Notes: generated by a model not told the origin, from the sequence alone. 64,000 bases of DNA from CAWJMD01 sp963845675 (GCA_963845675.1 CAWJSX010000001.1:682001-746000), one strand, 5' to 3'. Positions 27,701-36,736 are shown, numbered from the stretch's first letter. Translations and numbers: made by a program.

Positions 27701-28158
27701 AAGCCCACGTCCTGCGCCGCGGCCACCAGCGTGTCCACGTCGTCCGACGGACCCGACGAGCGCAGGACGGGGATGCCGGCCTCGCGGGCGGCCGCCAGGG
27801 CGCGCACCTTGTGGCCTGCGAGCTCGAGCACCCGCGGCGGTGGTCCCACGAACGCGATGCCGGCGTCGTGGCACGCCTCCGCCAGGGCGGGGTTCTCCGA
27901 CAGGAAGCCGTACCCGGGGTAGATCGCGTCGGCGCCGCACTCCCGGGCCACACGGACGATCTCGCTGACGTCCAGGTACGCGCGCACGGGGTGGCCGCGC
28001 TCACCGATCAGGTACGACTCGTCGGCCTTGATGCGGTGGACGGCGTTGCGGTCCTCGTACGGGAAGACCGCGACGGTCTTGGCGCCCAGCTCGTACGCGG
28101 CGCGGAAGGCTCGGACGGCGATCTCGCCGCGGTTGGCGACCAGGACCTTGGCGAACAC
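24745..28158 (-). CDS. pyc: Pyruvate carboxylase
   Basis: A full-length 1137-residue single-chain pyruvate carboxylase, making oxaloacetate from pyruvate, bicarbonate and ATP for anaplerosis. The biotin carboxylase ATP-grasp domain occupies about 1-450 (VLVANRGEIAVRAFRAAYEL, GGGGRGMRRV, FIEMNPRIQVEHTVTEEVT). The carboxyltransferase TIM barrel starts near 528 (VTDTTFRDAHQSLLATRVRT) with the metal-site HLHTHDTAGGQ. The C-terminal biotinyl domain has the modified lysine in EAMKMEA at about 1098. AGGAGG precedes the GTG start by eight bases. The frame is unbroken over 3.4 kb, in contrast to gcvP. Confidence 0.95.
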   Translation of the reverse strand: MFAKVLVANRGEIAVRAFRAAYELGAKTVAVFPYEDRNAVHRIKADESYLIGERGHPVRAYLDVSEIVRVARECGADAIYPGYGFLSENPALAEACHDAGIAFVGPPPRVLELAGHKVRALAAAREAGIPVLRSSGPSDDVDTLVAAAQDVGFPVFVKAVAGGGGRGMRRVEEPEALPEALSTAMREAEGAFGDPTVFIEQAVARPRHVEVQVLADASGETVHLFERDCSVQRRHQKVIEIAPAPNLDPALREALCRDAVAFARALGYVNAGTVEFLVETAGERAGQHVFIEMNPRIQVEHTVTEEVTDVDLVQAQMRIASGETLADLGLRQETIRVNGAALQCRITTEDPGNGFRPDTGRITAYRSAGGAGVRLDGGTADTGAEISAHFDSMLVKLTCRGRDFPTAVRRARRALAEFRIRGVHTNIPFLQAVLQEDAFTQGDLATSFIDERPHLLAARVSADRGTRMLRLLADVTVNKPHGEARLSIDPRDKLPAVDLERPAPDGSRQHLAMAGPVRFAADLRAQTTVAVTDTTFRDAHQSLLATRVRTRDLLAVAPYVARSTPGLLSVECWGGATYDVALRFLGEDPWDRLARLREAMPNLCLQMLLRGRNTVGYTPYPTEVTRAFVTEAAETGIDVFRIFDALNDVEQMRPAIDAVIETGTTIAEVALCYTGDLADPAEDLYTLDYYLRLAEQIVDAGAHVLAIKDMAGLLRPAAARTLVTALRERFELPVHLHTHDTAGGQLATLLAAAEAGVDAVDVATASMAGTTSQPPASALVAALAHTERDTGLDLRAVMDLEPYWEAVRRLYAPFESGLPSPTGRVYDHEIPGGQLSNLRQQAIALGLADKFEQIEAMYAAADRILGRLVKVTPSSKVVGDLALHLVAVGADPAEFAENPQSFDIPDSVIGFLSGELGDPPGGWPEPFRTKALEGRTVKVRDTEVPDEERAALDEPGPARRDALNRLLFPGPAEELAQVRAAHGDVSVLDTRDYLYGLRPGVEHVIDLGKGVVLIAGLEAVGDVDERGQRTVMCTLNGQLRPVQVRDRSVQVDVKAAEKADPSKPGHVAAPFAGVVSVGVAEGDTVEVGQTVATIEAMKMEASVTSPVAGTVSRLALGAVQQVEGGDLVLVVEAAGSS

Positions 28159-28282
28159 CGGGGAGACCTCCTCGTGGGGGGACGCAGCGTCGGCAGCCTA
28201 GCGAGAGGTCCAGCCACCGGGACGGCTGTCCGCTGGATGGGACCTCTCGCCCGGCTCGACGACCAGGCCTACGCTCGGGCCC

Positions 28283-28750
28283 ATGGGACGCTCCATCGCC
28301 ACGAACACCGAGGTCGACCGCGACGCGATGCTCGACTTCGCGCGCGGCAGGCACCATGTCGTCCTCACCACCCACCGACGCGACGGCTCGCCGCAGACGT
28401 CCCCCGTCTCGTGCGGCGTCGACTCCGAGGGCCGCTTCGTCATCGCGACCTACCCGGGCCGCGCCAAGTCGGCCAACGTCCGCCGCGACCCGTCGGTCAG
28501 CCTGCTGGTGCTCTCCGACGACTGGGACGGTCCCTGGCTCCAGGTCGACGGTGACGGCGAGGTGCTCGACCTGCCCGACGCCCTCGAGCCGCTGGTCGAG
28601 TACTTCCGGTCGATCTCCGGCGAGCACCCCGACTGGGACGAGTACCGCCAGGCGATGTCCGCCCAGGGCAAGTGCCTGATCCGCGTCACCCCGACACGGT
28701 GGGGCCCGGTCGCCACCGGCGGCTTCCCGCCGGAGCTCGCCGACGCCTGA
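28283..28750 (+). CDS. PPOX-class F420-dependent oxidoreductase family protein
   Basis: A 155-residue split-beta-barrel flavin/deazaflavin-binding protein of the pyridoxamine-phosphate-oxidase-like class. Typical stretches are ARGRHHVVLTTHRRDGSPQTSPV, RFVIATYPGRAKSANVRRDP and WLQVDGDGEVLDLPDALEPL. Actinobacterial relatives bind coenzyme F420; the exact substrate is unknown. It is divergent from pyc across 124 bases, and its ATG lies about 30 bases after a likely promoter region. Confidence 0.85.
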   Translation: MGRSIATNTEVDRDAMLDFARGRHHVVLTTHRRDGSPQTSPVSCGVDSEGRFVIATYPGRAKSANVRRDPSVSLLVLSDDWDGPWLQVDGDGEVLDLPDALEPLVEYFRSISGEHPDWDEYRQAMSAQGKCLIRVTPTRWGPVATGGFPPELADA

Positions 28751-28782
28751 TCCCTCACCACCCACTCCCTCGTCCCTGGGGG

Positions 28783-30273
28783 TCAGGGAACCTCCCACGT
28801 GTGGACCGGTTCGTTGCTGTGCATCCCCTCGCAGTACAGCTCGAGCATCTTCGCCAGGGCGTCGGCGCGGTCCATGCCCCGGTCCTCGAGCGCCTGGACG
28901 GTGCCCACCTGCCAGGAGGCGCCGTTGCGACCGGACATGGCGCGCGCCTCGATCACCCCCAGGTAGCGGTCCCGGACCGCGGGGGCGACACCCCACCGGT
29001 CCAGCCCCTCGTAGGCGGCGGGCAGCAGGCGGCGTAGCACGAGCTCGTCCACCGTCACCTCGCCCACGCTCGGCCAGTACGTGCGCGCGTCGAGTCCGAA
29101 GCGCGCCCCGGCGTGGAAGTTCTCCTCGGCGGTGGGGAACCCCATCTTCGTCCAGACCGGACGCTCCTCCTCCGCGAGCACCTTGATCGCCCCGTAGTAG
29201 AAGGCCGCGTTCGCGAGGACGTCAACGACGGTGGGGCCCGCGGGCAGCACCCGGTTCTCGACCCGCAGGTGCGCGCGACCGTCCACGACGTCGTAGATCG
29301 GACGGTTCCACCGGTACACGGTCCCGTTCTGCAGGCGCAGCTCCTGCAGGCGCGGCGCCCGACCGGTCTCGAGGACCTCCAGCGGGTCCTCGTCGCTGAG
29401 CTCGGGCAGCAGCGCCGGGAAGTAGCGGACGTTCTCCTCGAACAGGTCGAAGATCGAGGTGATCCACCGCTCGCCGAAGAACACCCGCGGGCGGACGCCC
29501 TGGTTCTTCAGCTCCCACGGACGGGTGTCGGTCGCCTGCAGGAACAGCTCTGTCCGCGTCTCGGCCCACAACCGTCGCCCGAAGAAGAATGGTGAGTTGG
29601 CGGCCAGGGCGACCTGGGGACCGAGGAGCACCTGGGCGGCGTTCCAGTGCGCGGCGAAGTCCTGCGGCGCGACCTGCAGGTGCAGCTGCACGCTGGTGCA
29701 GGCGCTCTCGGGCGCGATCGAGGACGAGTAGGTGGCCAGGCGCTCGTGGTCGGGGCCGCTGCCGGCGATGTCGATGAACAGGTCCTCGCCGCGGGACGAG
29801 AAGATCGAGTCGTTCAACGCGGTGTACCGGGGAGAGGGGCTCATCCATCCCTCCTGCGCGAAGGTCTCCGGCATGACCGTCGGCAGGATGCCGACCATCA
29901 CGATGTGCGCCCCCGCCTCGCCGGCCCGCTCCTCGGCGGCGTTCAGGCTCGCTCTCAGGTCGGCCTCGAGCTCCAGGGCGGACTCGCCGGGCAGCGGTCG
30001 CGGCGGCACGTTGAGCTCGATGTTGTAGGCGCCGAGCTCGGTCTGGTAGCTCGAGTCAGCGATCCGCCTGAGGACCTCGTCGTTCTTCATCGTCGGCTGG
30101 TAGTCCGAGTCGACGAGGTTGAGCTCGATCTCGAGCCCGGTCAGCTGCCGCCCGGTGTCGAAGGCCCCGGTGCTGAGCATCTTCTCGAACACGTCCAGGC
30201 AGAGCGCCACCTTCTCGCGGTAGAGCTGCCGGTGCTCGCGGGAGTAGGAGCTGCCGGAGATCTCGTCGCCCAT
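28783..30273 (-). CDS. GCS2-family glutamate-cysteine-ligase-like enzyme
   Basis: The product is 496 residues of the glutamate-cysteine ligase type 2 family. Motifs include TGLEIELNLVD, YNIELNVPPRPLPG, TSVQLHLQV, ANSPFFFGRRLWAETRTELF and LRVENRVLPAGPTV. The catalytic glutamates and arginines of the GCS fold are in place. Actinobacteria use mycothiol rather than glutathione, so this may make a gamma-glutamyl compound or act on another amine. AGGAGG sits five bases before the ATG. It is divergent from sbcD. Confidence 0.82.
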   Translation of the reverse strand: MGDEISGSSYSREHRQLYREKVALCLDVFEKMLSTGAFDTGRQLTGLEIELNLVDSDYQPTMKNDEVLRRIADSSYQTELGAYNIELNVPPRPLPGESALELEADLRASLNAAEERAGEAGAHIVMVGILPTVMPETFAQEGWMSPSPRYTALNDSIFSSRGEDLFIDIAGSGPDHERLATYSSSIAPESACTSVQLHLQVAPQDFAAHWNAAQVLLGPQVALAANSPFFFGRRLWAETRTELFLQATDTRPWELKNQGVRPRVFFGERWITSIFDLFEENVRYFPALLPELSDEDPLEVLETGRAPRLQELRLQNGTVYRWNRPIYDVVDGRAHLRVENRVLPAGPTVVDVLANAAFYYGAIKVLAEEERPVWTKMGFPTAEENFHAGARFGLDARTYWPSVGEVTVDELVLRRLLPAAYEGLDRWGVAPAVRDRYLGVIEARAMSGRNGASWQVGTVQALEDRGMDRADALAKMLELYCEGMHSNEPVHTWEVP

Positions 30274-30427
30274 GTCGGCCTCCTCGTGGACCGGGTCGCC
30301 CGGACCCGGTGACGCGCCTGCCTCGCCCTAGGGGTGTGAGCCAACCACACGGCACGGATCCGTGCTGGTCCGTGCTGGTCAGCGCGGCGTCCCGTGCGAT
30401 GTCCGACGCAGTTCCTACGCTGGCCAC

Positions 30428-31570
30428 GTGCGACTGCTCCACACCTCCGACTGGCACCTGGGACGGTCCTTCCACCAGGTGCCGATGCTCGGCGCGCAGG
30501 AGCAGTTCCTCGACCACCTCGTCGCGACCGTCCGCGAGGAGTCGGTGGACGCCGTCGTGGTCGCGGGTGACGTCTACGACAGGGCCCTGCCGCCCGTGGA
30601 CGCGGTCGCCGTCCTCGACGAGGCCCTCGACCGGCTGGTCGACACCGGGGCGGCCGTGCTCGTCACCAGCGGCAACCACGACTCCCCCCAGCGTCTCGGC
30701 TTCGGCAGCCGCCGCAGCGCACGCGCCGGCCTGCACCTGCGCACCCGCGTCGCGGACCTCGCGCGGCCGGTGGTCCTGGAGGACCGCCACGGCGAGGTGG
30801 CCCTGTACGGCCTGCCGTACCTCGAACCAGGCCTCGTGCACGACGAGATGGGGGTCGGCCGCAGCCACGCCCAGGTGCTCGAGGTCGCGATGGACCGGGT
30901 CCGGGCCGACCTGGCCGGCCGTGGCGGGGCCCGCTCCGTCGTCGCCGCCCACGCCTTCGTGACCGGCGCGGAAGCCAGCAGCAGCGAGCGTGACATCCGC
31001 GTCGGGGGCGTCGACTCGGCCCCGCGCTCGACGTTCGACGGGGTCGACTACGTGGCGCTCGGCCACCTCCACCGCCCCCAGCGGGTGACGGAGACGGTGC
31101 GCTACAGCGGGTCGCCGCTGCCGTACTCGTTCTCCGAGCGCGACCACGCCAAGGGCTCCTGGCTCGTCGACCTCGACGCACGCGGCGCGTGCTCGGTGGA
31201 GAAGGTGCCCGCACCCGCGCACCGTCCCCTCGTCGTCCTGCGGGGACGTCTGGAGGACCTGCTCGCCGACCCTGCGCACGACGCCGCCCGCTCGGCCTTC
31301 TGCCAGGTCGTCCTGACGGACGCGGAGCGCCCCCGGGAGCCGATGGAACGTCTCCGCGCCCGCTTCCCGCACACCGTCTCGCTGCTGTTCGAGCCCACGG
31401 GTGGTCGGGAGCGGAGTGGCTCGTACGCCCACCGCGTGGAGGGCCTCGACCACTCGGAGCTCTGCTGCTCCTTCCTCGACGACGTGCGCGGACGGGGTGC
31501 CTCCGACGCCGAGCGCGAGCTCGTGGGGCAGGCCCTCGAGGCCTGGCGCGCGACCGAGGTGTCCCGGTGA
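30428..31570 (+). CDS. sbcD: Exonuclease subunit SbcD (Mre11-like)
   Basis: The product is 380 residues with the calcineurin-like phosphoesterase motifs of Mre11/SbcD: LLHTSDWHLGRSF, VAGDVYDR, TSGNHDSPQRL, VAAHAFVTG and LGHLHRPQ. These coordinate two manganese ions for nuclease activity on DNA ends and hairpins. The GTG 30428 start puts the conserved first strand at residue 2. It overlaps sbcC by GTGA, so the two are translationally coupled. Confidence 0.93.
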   Translation: MRLLHTSDWHLGRSFHQVPMLGAQEQFLDHLVATVREESVDAVVVAGDVYDRALPPVDAVAVLDEALDRLVDTGAAVLVTSGNHDSPQRLGFGSRRSARAGLHLRTRVADLARPVVLEDRHGEVALYGLPYLEPGLVHDEMGVGRSHAQVLEVAMDRVRADLAGRGGARSVVAAHAFVTGAEASSSERDIRVGGVDSAPRSTFDGVDYVALGHLHRPQRVTETVRYSGSPLPYSFSERDHAKGSWLVDLDARGACSVEKVPAPAHRPLVVLRGRLEDLLADPAHDAARSAFCQVVLTDAERPREPMERLRARFPHTVSLLFEPTGGRERSGSYAHRVEGLDHSELCCSFLDDVRGRGASDAERELVGQALEAWRATEVSR

Positions 31571-34500
31571 GGCTCCACCGGCTCGAGGTGCAGGCCTTCG
31601 GGCCCTTCGCCGACCGGGTGGAGGTCGACGTCGACTCCCTGTCGTCCCAGGGGCTCTTCCTCCTGCACGGACCTACGGGCTCCGGCAAGACCAGCCTGCT
31701 GGACGCGGTCTGCTTCGCCCTCTACGGCGCGGTCCCGGGCGACCGGTCGACCGCAGGCCGTCTGCGTAGCGACCACGCCCCGCCGGACCGTGCTCCCGAG
31801 GTGGTCTGCGAGCTCAGCCTCGGCGCGCGGCGCTTCGAGGTGGTGCGCTCACCCGCCTGGGAGCGTCCCAAGAAGAAGGGGACGGGCACCACCACCCAGC
31901 AGGCGAGCGTCAGGGTGCGCGAGCTCGTCGGCGGCGAGTGGGTCGCGAGGGCGAACCGCATGGACGAGGCCGGGCTGCTGCTGTCGGACGCGCTCGGCAT
32001 GGGCCTCAGCCAGTTCACGAAGGTCGTGCTGCTGCCGCAGGGTGACTTCGCGGCGTTCCTGCGGGCCGGCGCGGACGACCGCAAGCGGCTGCTCGAGAAG
32101 CTGTTCGGTACCGAGACGTTCAGCTACGTCGAGGAGTGGCTGTCGGAGCGTCGACGGGACGCCGCCGACGACGTGCGGGCCTCGCAGGAGCTGACATCGC
32201 GCCTCGAGGCCCGCGTCGAGCAGGCGTCCGCGTCCCTGCCCGGGCTGCGGCGTGCCCTCGTGCCCGAGAACGCCGAGGTGGACCTGCTCGACCTCGCCGC
32301 GCTGACCGACCCCGACCCCTGCGACGCGACCCCGCTCGACGTGGCCGAGGCGCGGCTCCAGCGGGCGGAGCACCTGCTCGACGTCGCACGGCGGGCCGAG
32401 ACAGCGGCCAGGGCGGAGCTCCAGGTCCGTCGGGAGCACCACGAGGAGCAGGTCGCACGCCACGAGCGGTGGTCGCGGTACGTCGACGCGCGGCAGGAGC
32501 AGCAGGCGCTGACGCGCCACGGTGTCCAGGTCGAGGCCTCCCGCACACGGCTCGACGCCGCAAGGGCGGCCGCGGCTCTGCGCGGCCACCTCGAACAGCT
32601 CGACGCCGTCGAGACCGCCCGCAGCGACGCGCTCGCCGAGGCGACGACAGCGGCGGAGACCGTCTCAGCCCTCGGCCTGGACGACCCAGGGCTCGGCGGC
32701 GCGCTCACCGCCCCCGAGCCCGGGCACCGCACGGTCGCGGCCTTGAGGGCGGGGGTCAGGACGCGCCGGGAGGAGCTGGGACGGCTCACGGAGCTGCTCC
32801 CCCTCGAGAGCGGGCAGGCCACGCAGGCGGCCGAACGGGACCGCGTCGTCGAGCTGCTGAGGGGCCTGGACGCGCGGACGGCGGCTCACGCGCAGAGCGT
32901 GTCGGCCCGGTCGACCCGTGCCCGCGACCTCGCCGGGCAGCGCGAGACGCTGTCGGTCGTCGCGGCCCGACTGCCCGCCGCCGAGGCGGACCTCACCCGC
33001 GCGGAGACCGCGGCCGGGGCCGCCGCCAGCGCCGCGCGGCTGCGGTCACAGCTCACCACCGCCCAGGGACTCCACCTCGACCTCCACCGGCACGGCCTCG
33101 ACCTGCGGTCCGCACACCTCGACCTGCTGCAGCAGCGGCTGGAGGGCATGGCGGTCGAGCTCGCCGTCTCGTTGGGCGACGGGGAGCCCTGCCCCGTGTG
33201 CGGTGGGACGGAGCACCCCTCCCCCGCCTCCGCGCACCGCGCCCGGGTCCACGACGGGGCGGAGGCGGACAGCCGCGCGGTGACGGCCCCGGCGGTCGAC
33301 GCCGAGCGGGTTCTGGCGGCGGCGCAGCAGGCCGACGCCGCTCGCACCGCTGCGGACGACGCGGCCGCCGCCGTGTCGCGCCTGACCGCCGACCTCGCGG
33401 CGGCGCGCACCGCGTCCGGTGACCTGCCCCCGGAGCGGGCCGACCGGGAGGTCCAGCGCCTCCGGCAGGCCGTCCTCGAGACCAGGGAGGCCGGCCGACA
33501 CCTCGACCGCGTCGTGGCCGAGATCGCGGGTCTCGAGGCCGAGACGACGCGGGCGGAGGCGGACAGCGCGTCCGTCACCGCGGAGCGCGACACTGCGCGC
33601 CTCGGACTGGCCGAGCTCGCGGCACGGGTCGACGCGGTCGAGCAGCGCCTGGCGGCCGCCCGGAACGGGGAGGCGACGGTGGCGCTGCGGCACCGGCGTC
33701 TCGTGCGCGAGATCGAGGCTCTCGACCACCTCACGGCGGCGGTCGACGCACTGGACCCGGTGACGTCGTCCCTGCGCGCGGTCCGCGCCGCGGCACGCAG
33801 GGCGGCGTCGGACGCCGGCTTCGACGACCTCGCCGCGGCACGCGCTGCCGCACTCGACGCCGAGGGGATGCGCGCTCTCGAGACCGAGATCGCGGCCCAC
33901 GAGAAGGCCCTCGCGGCGGTGACGTCGCGTCTCGGGACGCCGGAGCTCGTCCTCGCGGCCGAGGAGGTGGCCTCGCCGCACGCCGACCACCCCGGCGGGG
34001 CAGGACTCCCCGACCTCGTCGTCTCCGCCGGCCTGCTGGCGCCGGCACGCACCGCCGAGGCGCAGGCCGTCCGGTTCCTCGAGGTCGCGACGGCTCGCGT
34101 CACGACGGCCGGCGCAGCGGTGCGCGACCTCACGGGTCTCGTGGCCCAGGTCCGCGACCAGGTCAAGGCGACCCAGCCGCTGCGGGACCGCTACGTCGTG
34201 CTGGACGACCTGACCAGCTGCGTGCTGGGCACGGGCGGGGGCAACGTCCGCCGCATGCGCCTGTCGGCCTACGTGCTCGCGGCGCGGCTCGAGCAGGTCG
34301 CCGAGGCAGCGACGCACCGGCTGACCGCCATGTCCGACGGCCGGTTCGCGCTGCAGCACACCGACGAGCGCGGTCGCGGAGGCTCCCGGTCCGGGTTGGG
34401 GCTGCAGGTCGTCGACCACTGGACGAACCACGTCCGGGAGACGGGCAGCCTGTCGGGGGGCGAGACCTTCCTGGCATCCCTGGCGCTCGCTCTCGGCCTG

Positions 34501-34743
34501 GCCGACGTGGTCCAGGCCGAGTCCGGTGGCCTGAGCATCGAGACGCTGTTCGTCGACGAGGGGTTCGGATCCCTCGACGAGGAGACCCTCGACCAGGTCA
34601 TGACGACGCTCGACGGACTCCGTGAGGGCGGCCGGGCCGTGGGTCTCGTCTCCCACGTCAGCGAGCTGCGGCAGCGCATCCCGGCCCAGCTCCAGGTGGT
34701 CAAGACGCCCGTCGGTTCCACCGTGGTCGCCGTGGGACGCTGA
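31567..34743 (+). CDS. sbcC: Exonuclease subunit SbcC (Rad50-like ATPase)
   Basis: A 1058-residue SMC-like ATPase. Walker A GPTGSGKTS lies at about 35, followed by the Q-loop SQFTKVVLLPQGDFAAFLRA. Long alanine/arginine/glutamate-rich coiled coils lead to a zinc-hook CPVC at about 541. A returning coiled coil precedes the C-terminal signature SLSGGETFLASLALAL (about 960) and Walker B LFVDEGFGSLDEETL (about 994). With SbcD it processes DNA ends, hairpins and stalled-fork structures. The GTG start overlaps the sbcD stop. Confidence 0.93.
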   Translation: MRLHRLEVQAFGPFADRVEVDVDSLSSQGLFLLHGPTGSGKTSLLDAVCFALYGAVPGDRSTAGRLRSDHAPPDRAPEVVCELSLGARRFEVVRSPAWERPKKKGTGTTTQQASVRVRELVGGEWVARANRMDEAGLLLSDALGMGLSQFTKVVLLPQGDFAAFLRAGADDRKRLLEKLFGTETFSYVEEWLSERRRDAADDVRASQELTSRLEARVEQASASLPGLRRALVPENAEVDLLDLAALTDPDPCDATPLDVAEARLQRAEHLLDVARRAETAARAELQVRREHHEEQVARHERWSRYVDARQEQQALTRHGVQVEASRTRLDAARAAAALRGHLEQLDAVETARSDALAEATTAAETVSALGLDDPGLGGALTAPEPGHRTVAALRAGVRTRREELGRLTELLPLESGQATQAAERDRVVELLRGLDARTAAHAQSVSARSTRARDLAGQRETLSVVAARLPAAEADLTRAETAAGAAASAARLRSQLTTAQGLHLDLHRHGLDLRSAHLDLLQQRLEGMAVELAVSLGDGEPCPVCGGTEHPSPASAHRARVHDGAEADSRAVTAPAVDAERVLAAAQQADAARTAADDAAAAVSRLTADLAAARTASGDLPPERADREVQRLRQAVLETREAGRHLDRVVAEIAGLEAETTRAEADSASVTAERDTARLGLAELAARVDAVEQRLAAARNGEATVALRHRRLVREIEALDHLTAAVDALDPVTSSLRAVRAAARRAASDAGFDDLAAARAAALDAEGMRALETEIAAHEKALAAVTSRLGTPELVLAAEEVASPHADHPGGAGLPDLVVSAGLLAPARTAEAQAVRFLEVATARVTTAGAAVRDLTGLVAQVRDQVKATQPLRDRYVVLDDLTSCVLGTGGGNVRRMRLSAYVLAARLEQVAEAATHRLTAMSDGRFALQHTDERGRGGSRSGLGLQVVDHWTNHVRETGSLSGGETFLASLALALGLADVVQAESGGLSIETLFVDEGFGSLDEETLDQVMTTLDGLREGGRAVGLVSHVSELRQRIPAQLQVVKTPVGSTVVAVGR

Positions 34744-34747
34744 GCCC

Positions 34748-35245
34748 GTGGACGAACGCACGGCGGTGGCGGTCTTCGACCTGGACGGCGTCCTGGCCGA
34801 CACACGGCACCGGATGCACTTCATCGCCCGCCGCCGCGACTGGAAGGGCTTCTTCGCCGCCGCCGTCGACGACCCGCCACACCCGGAGGGCCTGGCCGCG
34901 GCACGGACGGCGGTCGACGCCGGACTGGGCGTCGTGTACCTGTCCGGGCGACCGGAGAGCTGCCGGCGCGACACGGAGCAGTGGCTGCGTGAGCACGACG
35001 CCCCCTCGGGTCCCGTCCTGCTGCGGCCCTCGGGTGACCACCGGCCGGCCGAGCAGCTCAAGGTCGGCATCCTGCGCACCCTGGCCCGACGGCACCACCT
35101 GCGGCTCCTCGTCGACGACGACCCACGCGTGGTCGCAGCGGTCCAGGCCGCCACTCCGACCCTGGTGGACGCCGTCGTGCACGCCGACTGGCAGCCGTAC
35201 ACACGGTCGATGAGCCGGGCGCAGCACGACACCGGCCGGACCTGA
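34748..35245 (+). CDS. HAD-type phosphatase domain protein (polynucleotide-kinase-phosphatase-like)
   Basis: The product is 165 residues with a HAD fold. Motif I is FDLDGVLADTRHRMHF (nucleophile Asp), motif II YLSGRPESCRRDTEQWL, and the acidic motif LLVDDDPRVVAAV. The sequence around motif I and the ADTRHR extension resemble the phosphatase half of bacterial Pnkp-like proteins and small HADs that remove 3'-phosphates from DNA or RNA. It follows sbcC by four bases, so a role in end clean-up with SbcCD is plausible but inferred. The GTG start is well placed. Confidence 0.8.
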   Translation: MDERTAVAVFDLDGVLADTRHRMHFIARRRDWKGFFAAAVDDPPHPEGLAAARTAVDAGLGVVYLSGRPESCRRDTEQWLREHDAPSGPVLLRPSGDHRPAEQLKVGILRTLARRHHLRLLVDDDPRVVAAVQAATPTLVDAVVHADWQPYTRSMSRAQHDTGRT

Positions 35246-35295
35246 GTCACCACCAGCGCCGTCGCCGCGGGACGGTCACGCCGTCCCGACAGGTA

Positions 35296-35323
35296 CCAAT
35301 CCGGTCACGGCCCAGCGTCGAAC
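35296..35323 (+). promoter_or_regulatory. Candidate SigK-type promoter upstream of the sigma gene
   Basis: CCAATCC (35296-35302) and CGAAC (35319-35323) are separated by 16 bases, close to the CCATCC-N16/17-CGAAT pattern described for mycobacterial SigK promoters. The element lies about 70-100 bases upstream of the sigma-factor start and would allow autoregulation. The match is imperfect (one extra A, one terminal mismatch). Confidence 0.4.
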
Positions 35324-35395
35324 TAGGTGTGCAGGGCCACCCGTGCCAGCGGGGGGCGCGTGGTGGGTGCGCACGTCGGGAGGCGAGGTGACATC

Positions 35396-36022
35396 GTGTC
35401 TGAGGTGAGCTTCCTCAGGCCGGACCGCACCGGCCGCCCTACCGGCGACGCCCCACCACAGCCGGCCCTGACCGAGGAGCAGCAGCTCGCGGCCGACATG
35501 GCGCTGGTCGCTCGCGGTGACGAGGCGGCGTTCGCCCGCGTCTACGACCGCATCTCGGGCCCGGTGTACGGCATGGTCCTTCGCGTCCTGCGAGACCCCT
35601 CCCAGTCGGAGGAGGTCGCCCAGGAGGTGCTGGTGGAGGTGTGGCGCCAGGCCACGCGCTTCGACGCGGCGCGAGGCAGCGTCAAGGGCTGGGTCCTGAC
35701 GATGGCCCACCGCCGCGCGGTCGACCGGGTGCGCTCGGCGCAGGCGGCCACGGACCGCGAGGTGAAGGTGAGCTGGTCGAGTACCGAACGCGAGTACGAC
35801 GAGGTGTCGGAGGAGGTGGAGCTCAGGATGGAGTCACAGCGTGTTCGGCGCGCCCTCGGCGCGCTCACCGACCTCCAGCGCGAGGCCATCCGCCTCGCGT
35901 ACTACGGGGGCTACACCCACCGCGAGGTCTCAGAGCTGCTCGAGGTGCCACTGGGCACGGTGAAGACGCGTCTGCGGGACGGACTGATCCGACTACGTGA
36001 CGAGATGGGGGTCAGCGCCTGA
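35396..36022 (+). CDS. sigK: ECF RNA-polymerase sigma factor, SigK-like
   Basis: A 208-residue ECF sigma factor. Region 2 reads FARVYDRISGPVYGMVLRVLRDPSQSEEVAQEVLVEVWRQA and region 4 LTDLQREAIRLAYYGGYTHREVSELLEVPLGTVKTRLRDGLIRLRD. The arrangement with an RskA-like anti-sigma gene overlapping the stop matches the SigK/RskA group. GTG 35396 is chosen because a GAGGTG lies six bases ahead and the N-terminal VSEVSFLRPD fits; the frame stays open further upstream. It would be released by regulated proteolysis of RskA. Confidence 0.87.
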   Translation: MSEVSFLRPDRTGRPTGDAPPQPALTEEQQLAADMALVARGDEAAFARVYDRISGPVYGMVLRVLRDPSQSEEVAQEVLVEVWRQATRFDAARGSVKGWVLTMAHRRAVDRVRSAQAATDREVKVSWSSTEREYDEVSEEVELRMESQRVRRALGALTDLQREAIRLAYYGGYTHREVSELLEVPLGTVKTRLRDGLIRLRDEMGVSA

Positions 36023-36736
36023 TGAGCGAGAACCCTGAGCTGTCGACGCTCACCGGCGCGTACGCGCTGGACGCGGTGGACGACATCGAGCGCGCCCGCG
36101 TCGAACGCCTGCTCGCCGAGTCGCCGGAGGCGGCGGCAGAGGTGGCGTCCTTCCAGGAGACCGCGGCGTGGCTGGCGGCGGCCGCCAGCACGGAGGCGCC
36201 CGCGTCCCTGCGCGCGTCGGTGCTGTCACAGGTGCACACCACCCGCCAGCTCCCTCCCGCCGTGCCGGCCGTCCAGAACCGCGGACCGCGGACGGCGGTC
36301 AAGTGGTTGTCCGTCGCCGCCGCAGGCCTTCTCGCCGCATCGGTGGGACTGGGTGCCTGGGTGGTCGACCTGCGCCAGGACGCCGAGGAGAGCCGTCGCC
36401 GCGGAGGCGATCCCGAGCGTCCTGCAGGATCCTGAGCGCCAGGTGATGGAGACCGACTTCGCCGGCGGGAAGGCCACGATGGTCGTGTCCGGCGACACGG
36501 TGGTCCTGTTCGGCAGCGGCGTGGAGGCTCCGCCGCACGGCCACGGCTACCAGCTCTGGATGCTGGACGAGAACGACATCCCGCGTCCGTCCGTCATGCT
36601 CACCGCGACCGGCGGCGGCGGCTTCTTCGCCGAGGCCTCTGGTTACGAGCCCGGCGACAAGATGGCGGTGACCGTCGAGCCCGAGGGCGGGTCGCAGACG
36701 CCGTCGACCGGCCCGGTGTTCGTCGCAGGAGCCTGA
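36022..36736 (+). pseudogene. rskA: RskA-like anti-sigma factor, one frameshift
   Basis: The N-terminal cytoplasmic domain (LTGAYALDAVDDIERARVERLL, VASFQETAAWLAAAAS) and the single membrane helix (VKWLSVAAAGLLAASVGLGAWV) are in one frame. At about 36400 a shift leads to a stop at 36433. The next frame carries the extracytoplasmic RskA domain (METDFAGGKATMVVSGDTVV, GHGYQLWMLDEN, PGDKMAVTVEPEGGS) to the TGA at 36734. Removing one base gives 237 residues, normal for RskA. Its ATG overlaps the sigma-gene stop, so both are made together. An assembly indel is likely, since a broken RskA would deregulate the sigma factor. Confidence 0.8.

Noticed and set aside
31189..31566. Upstream extension of the SbcC frame
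   Set aside because: It overlaps sbcD out of frame and is low-complexity; GTG 31567 coupled to the sbcD stop fits the Rad50-like start.
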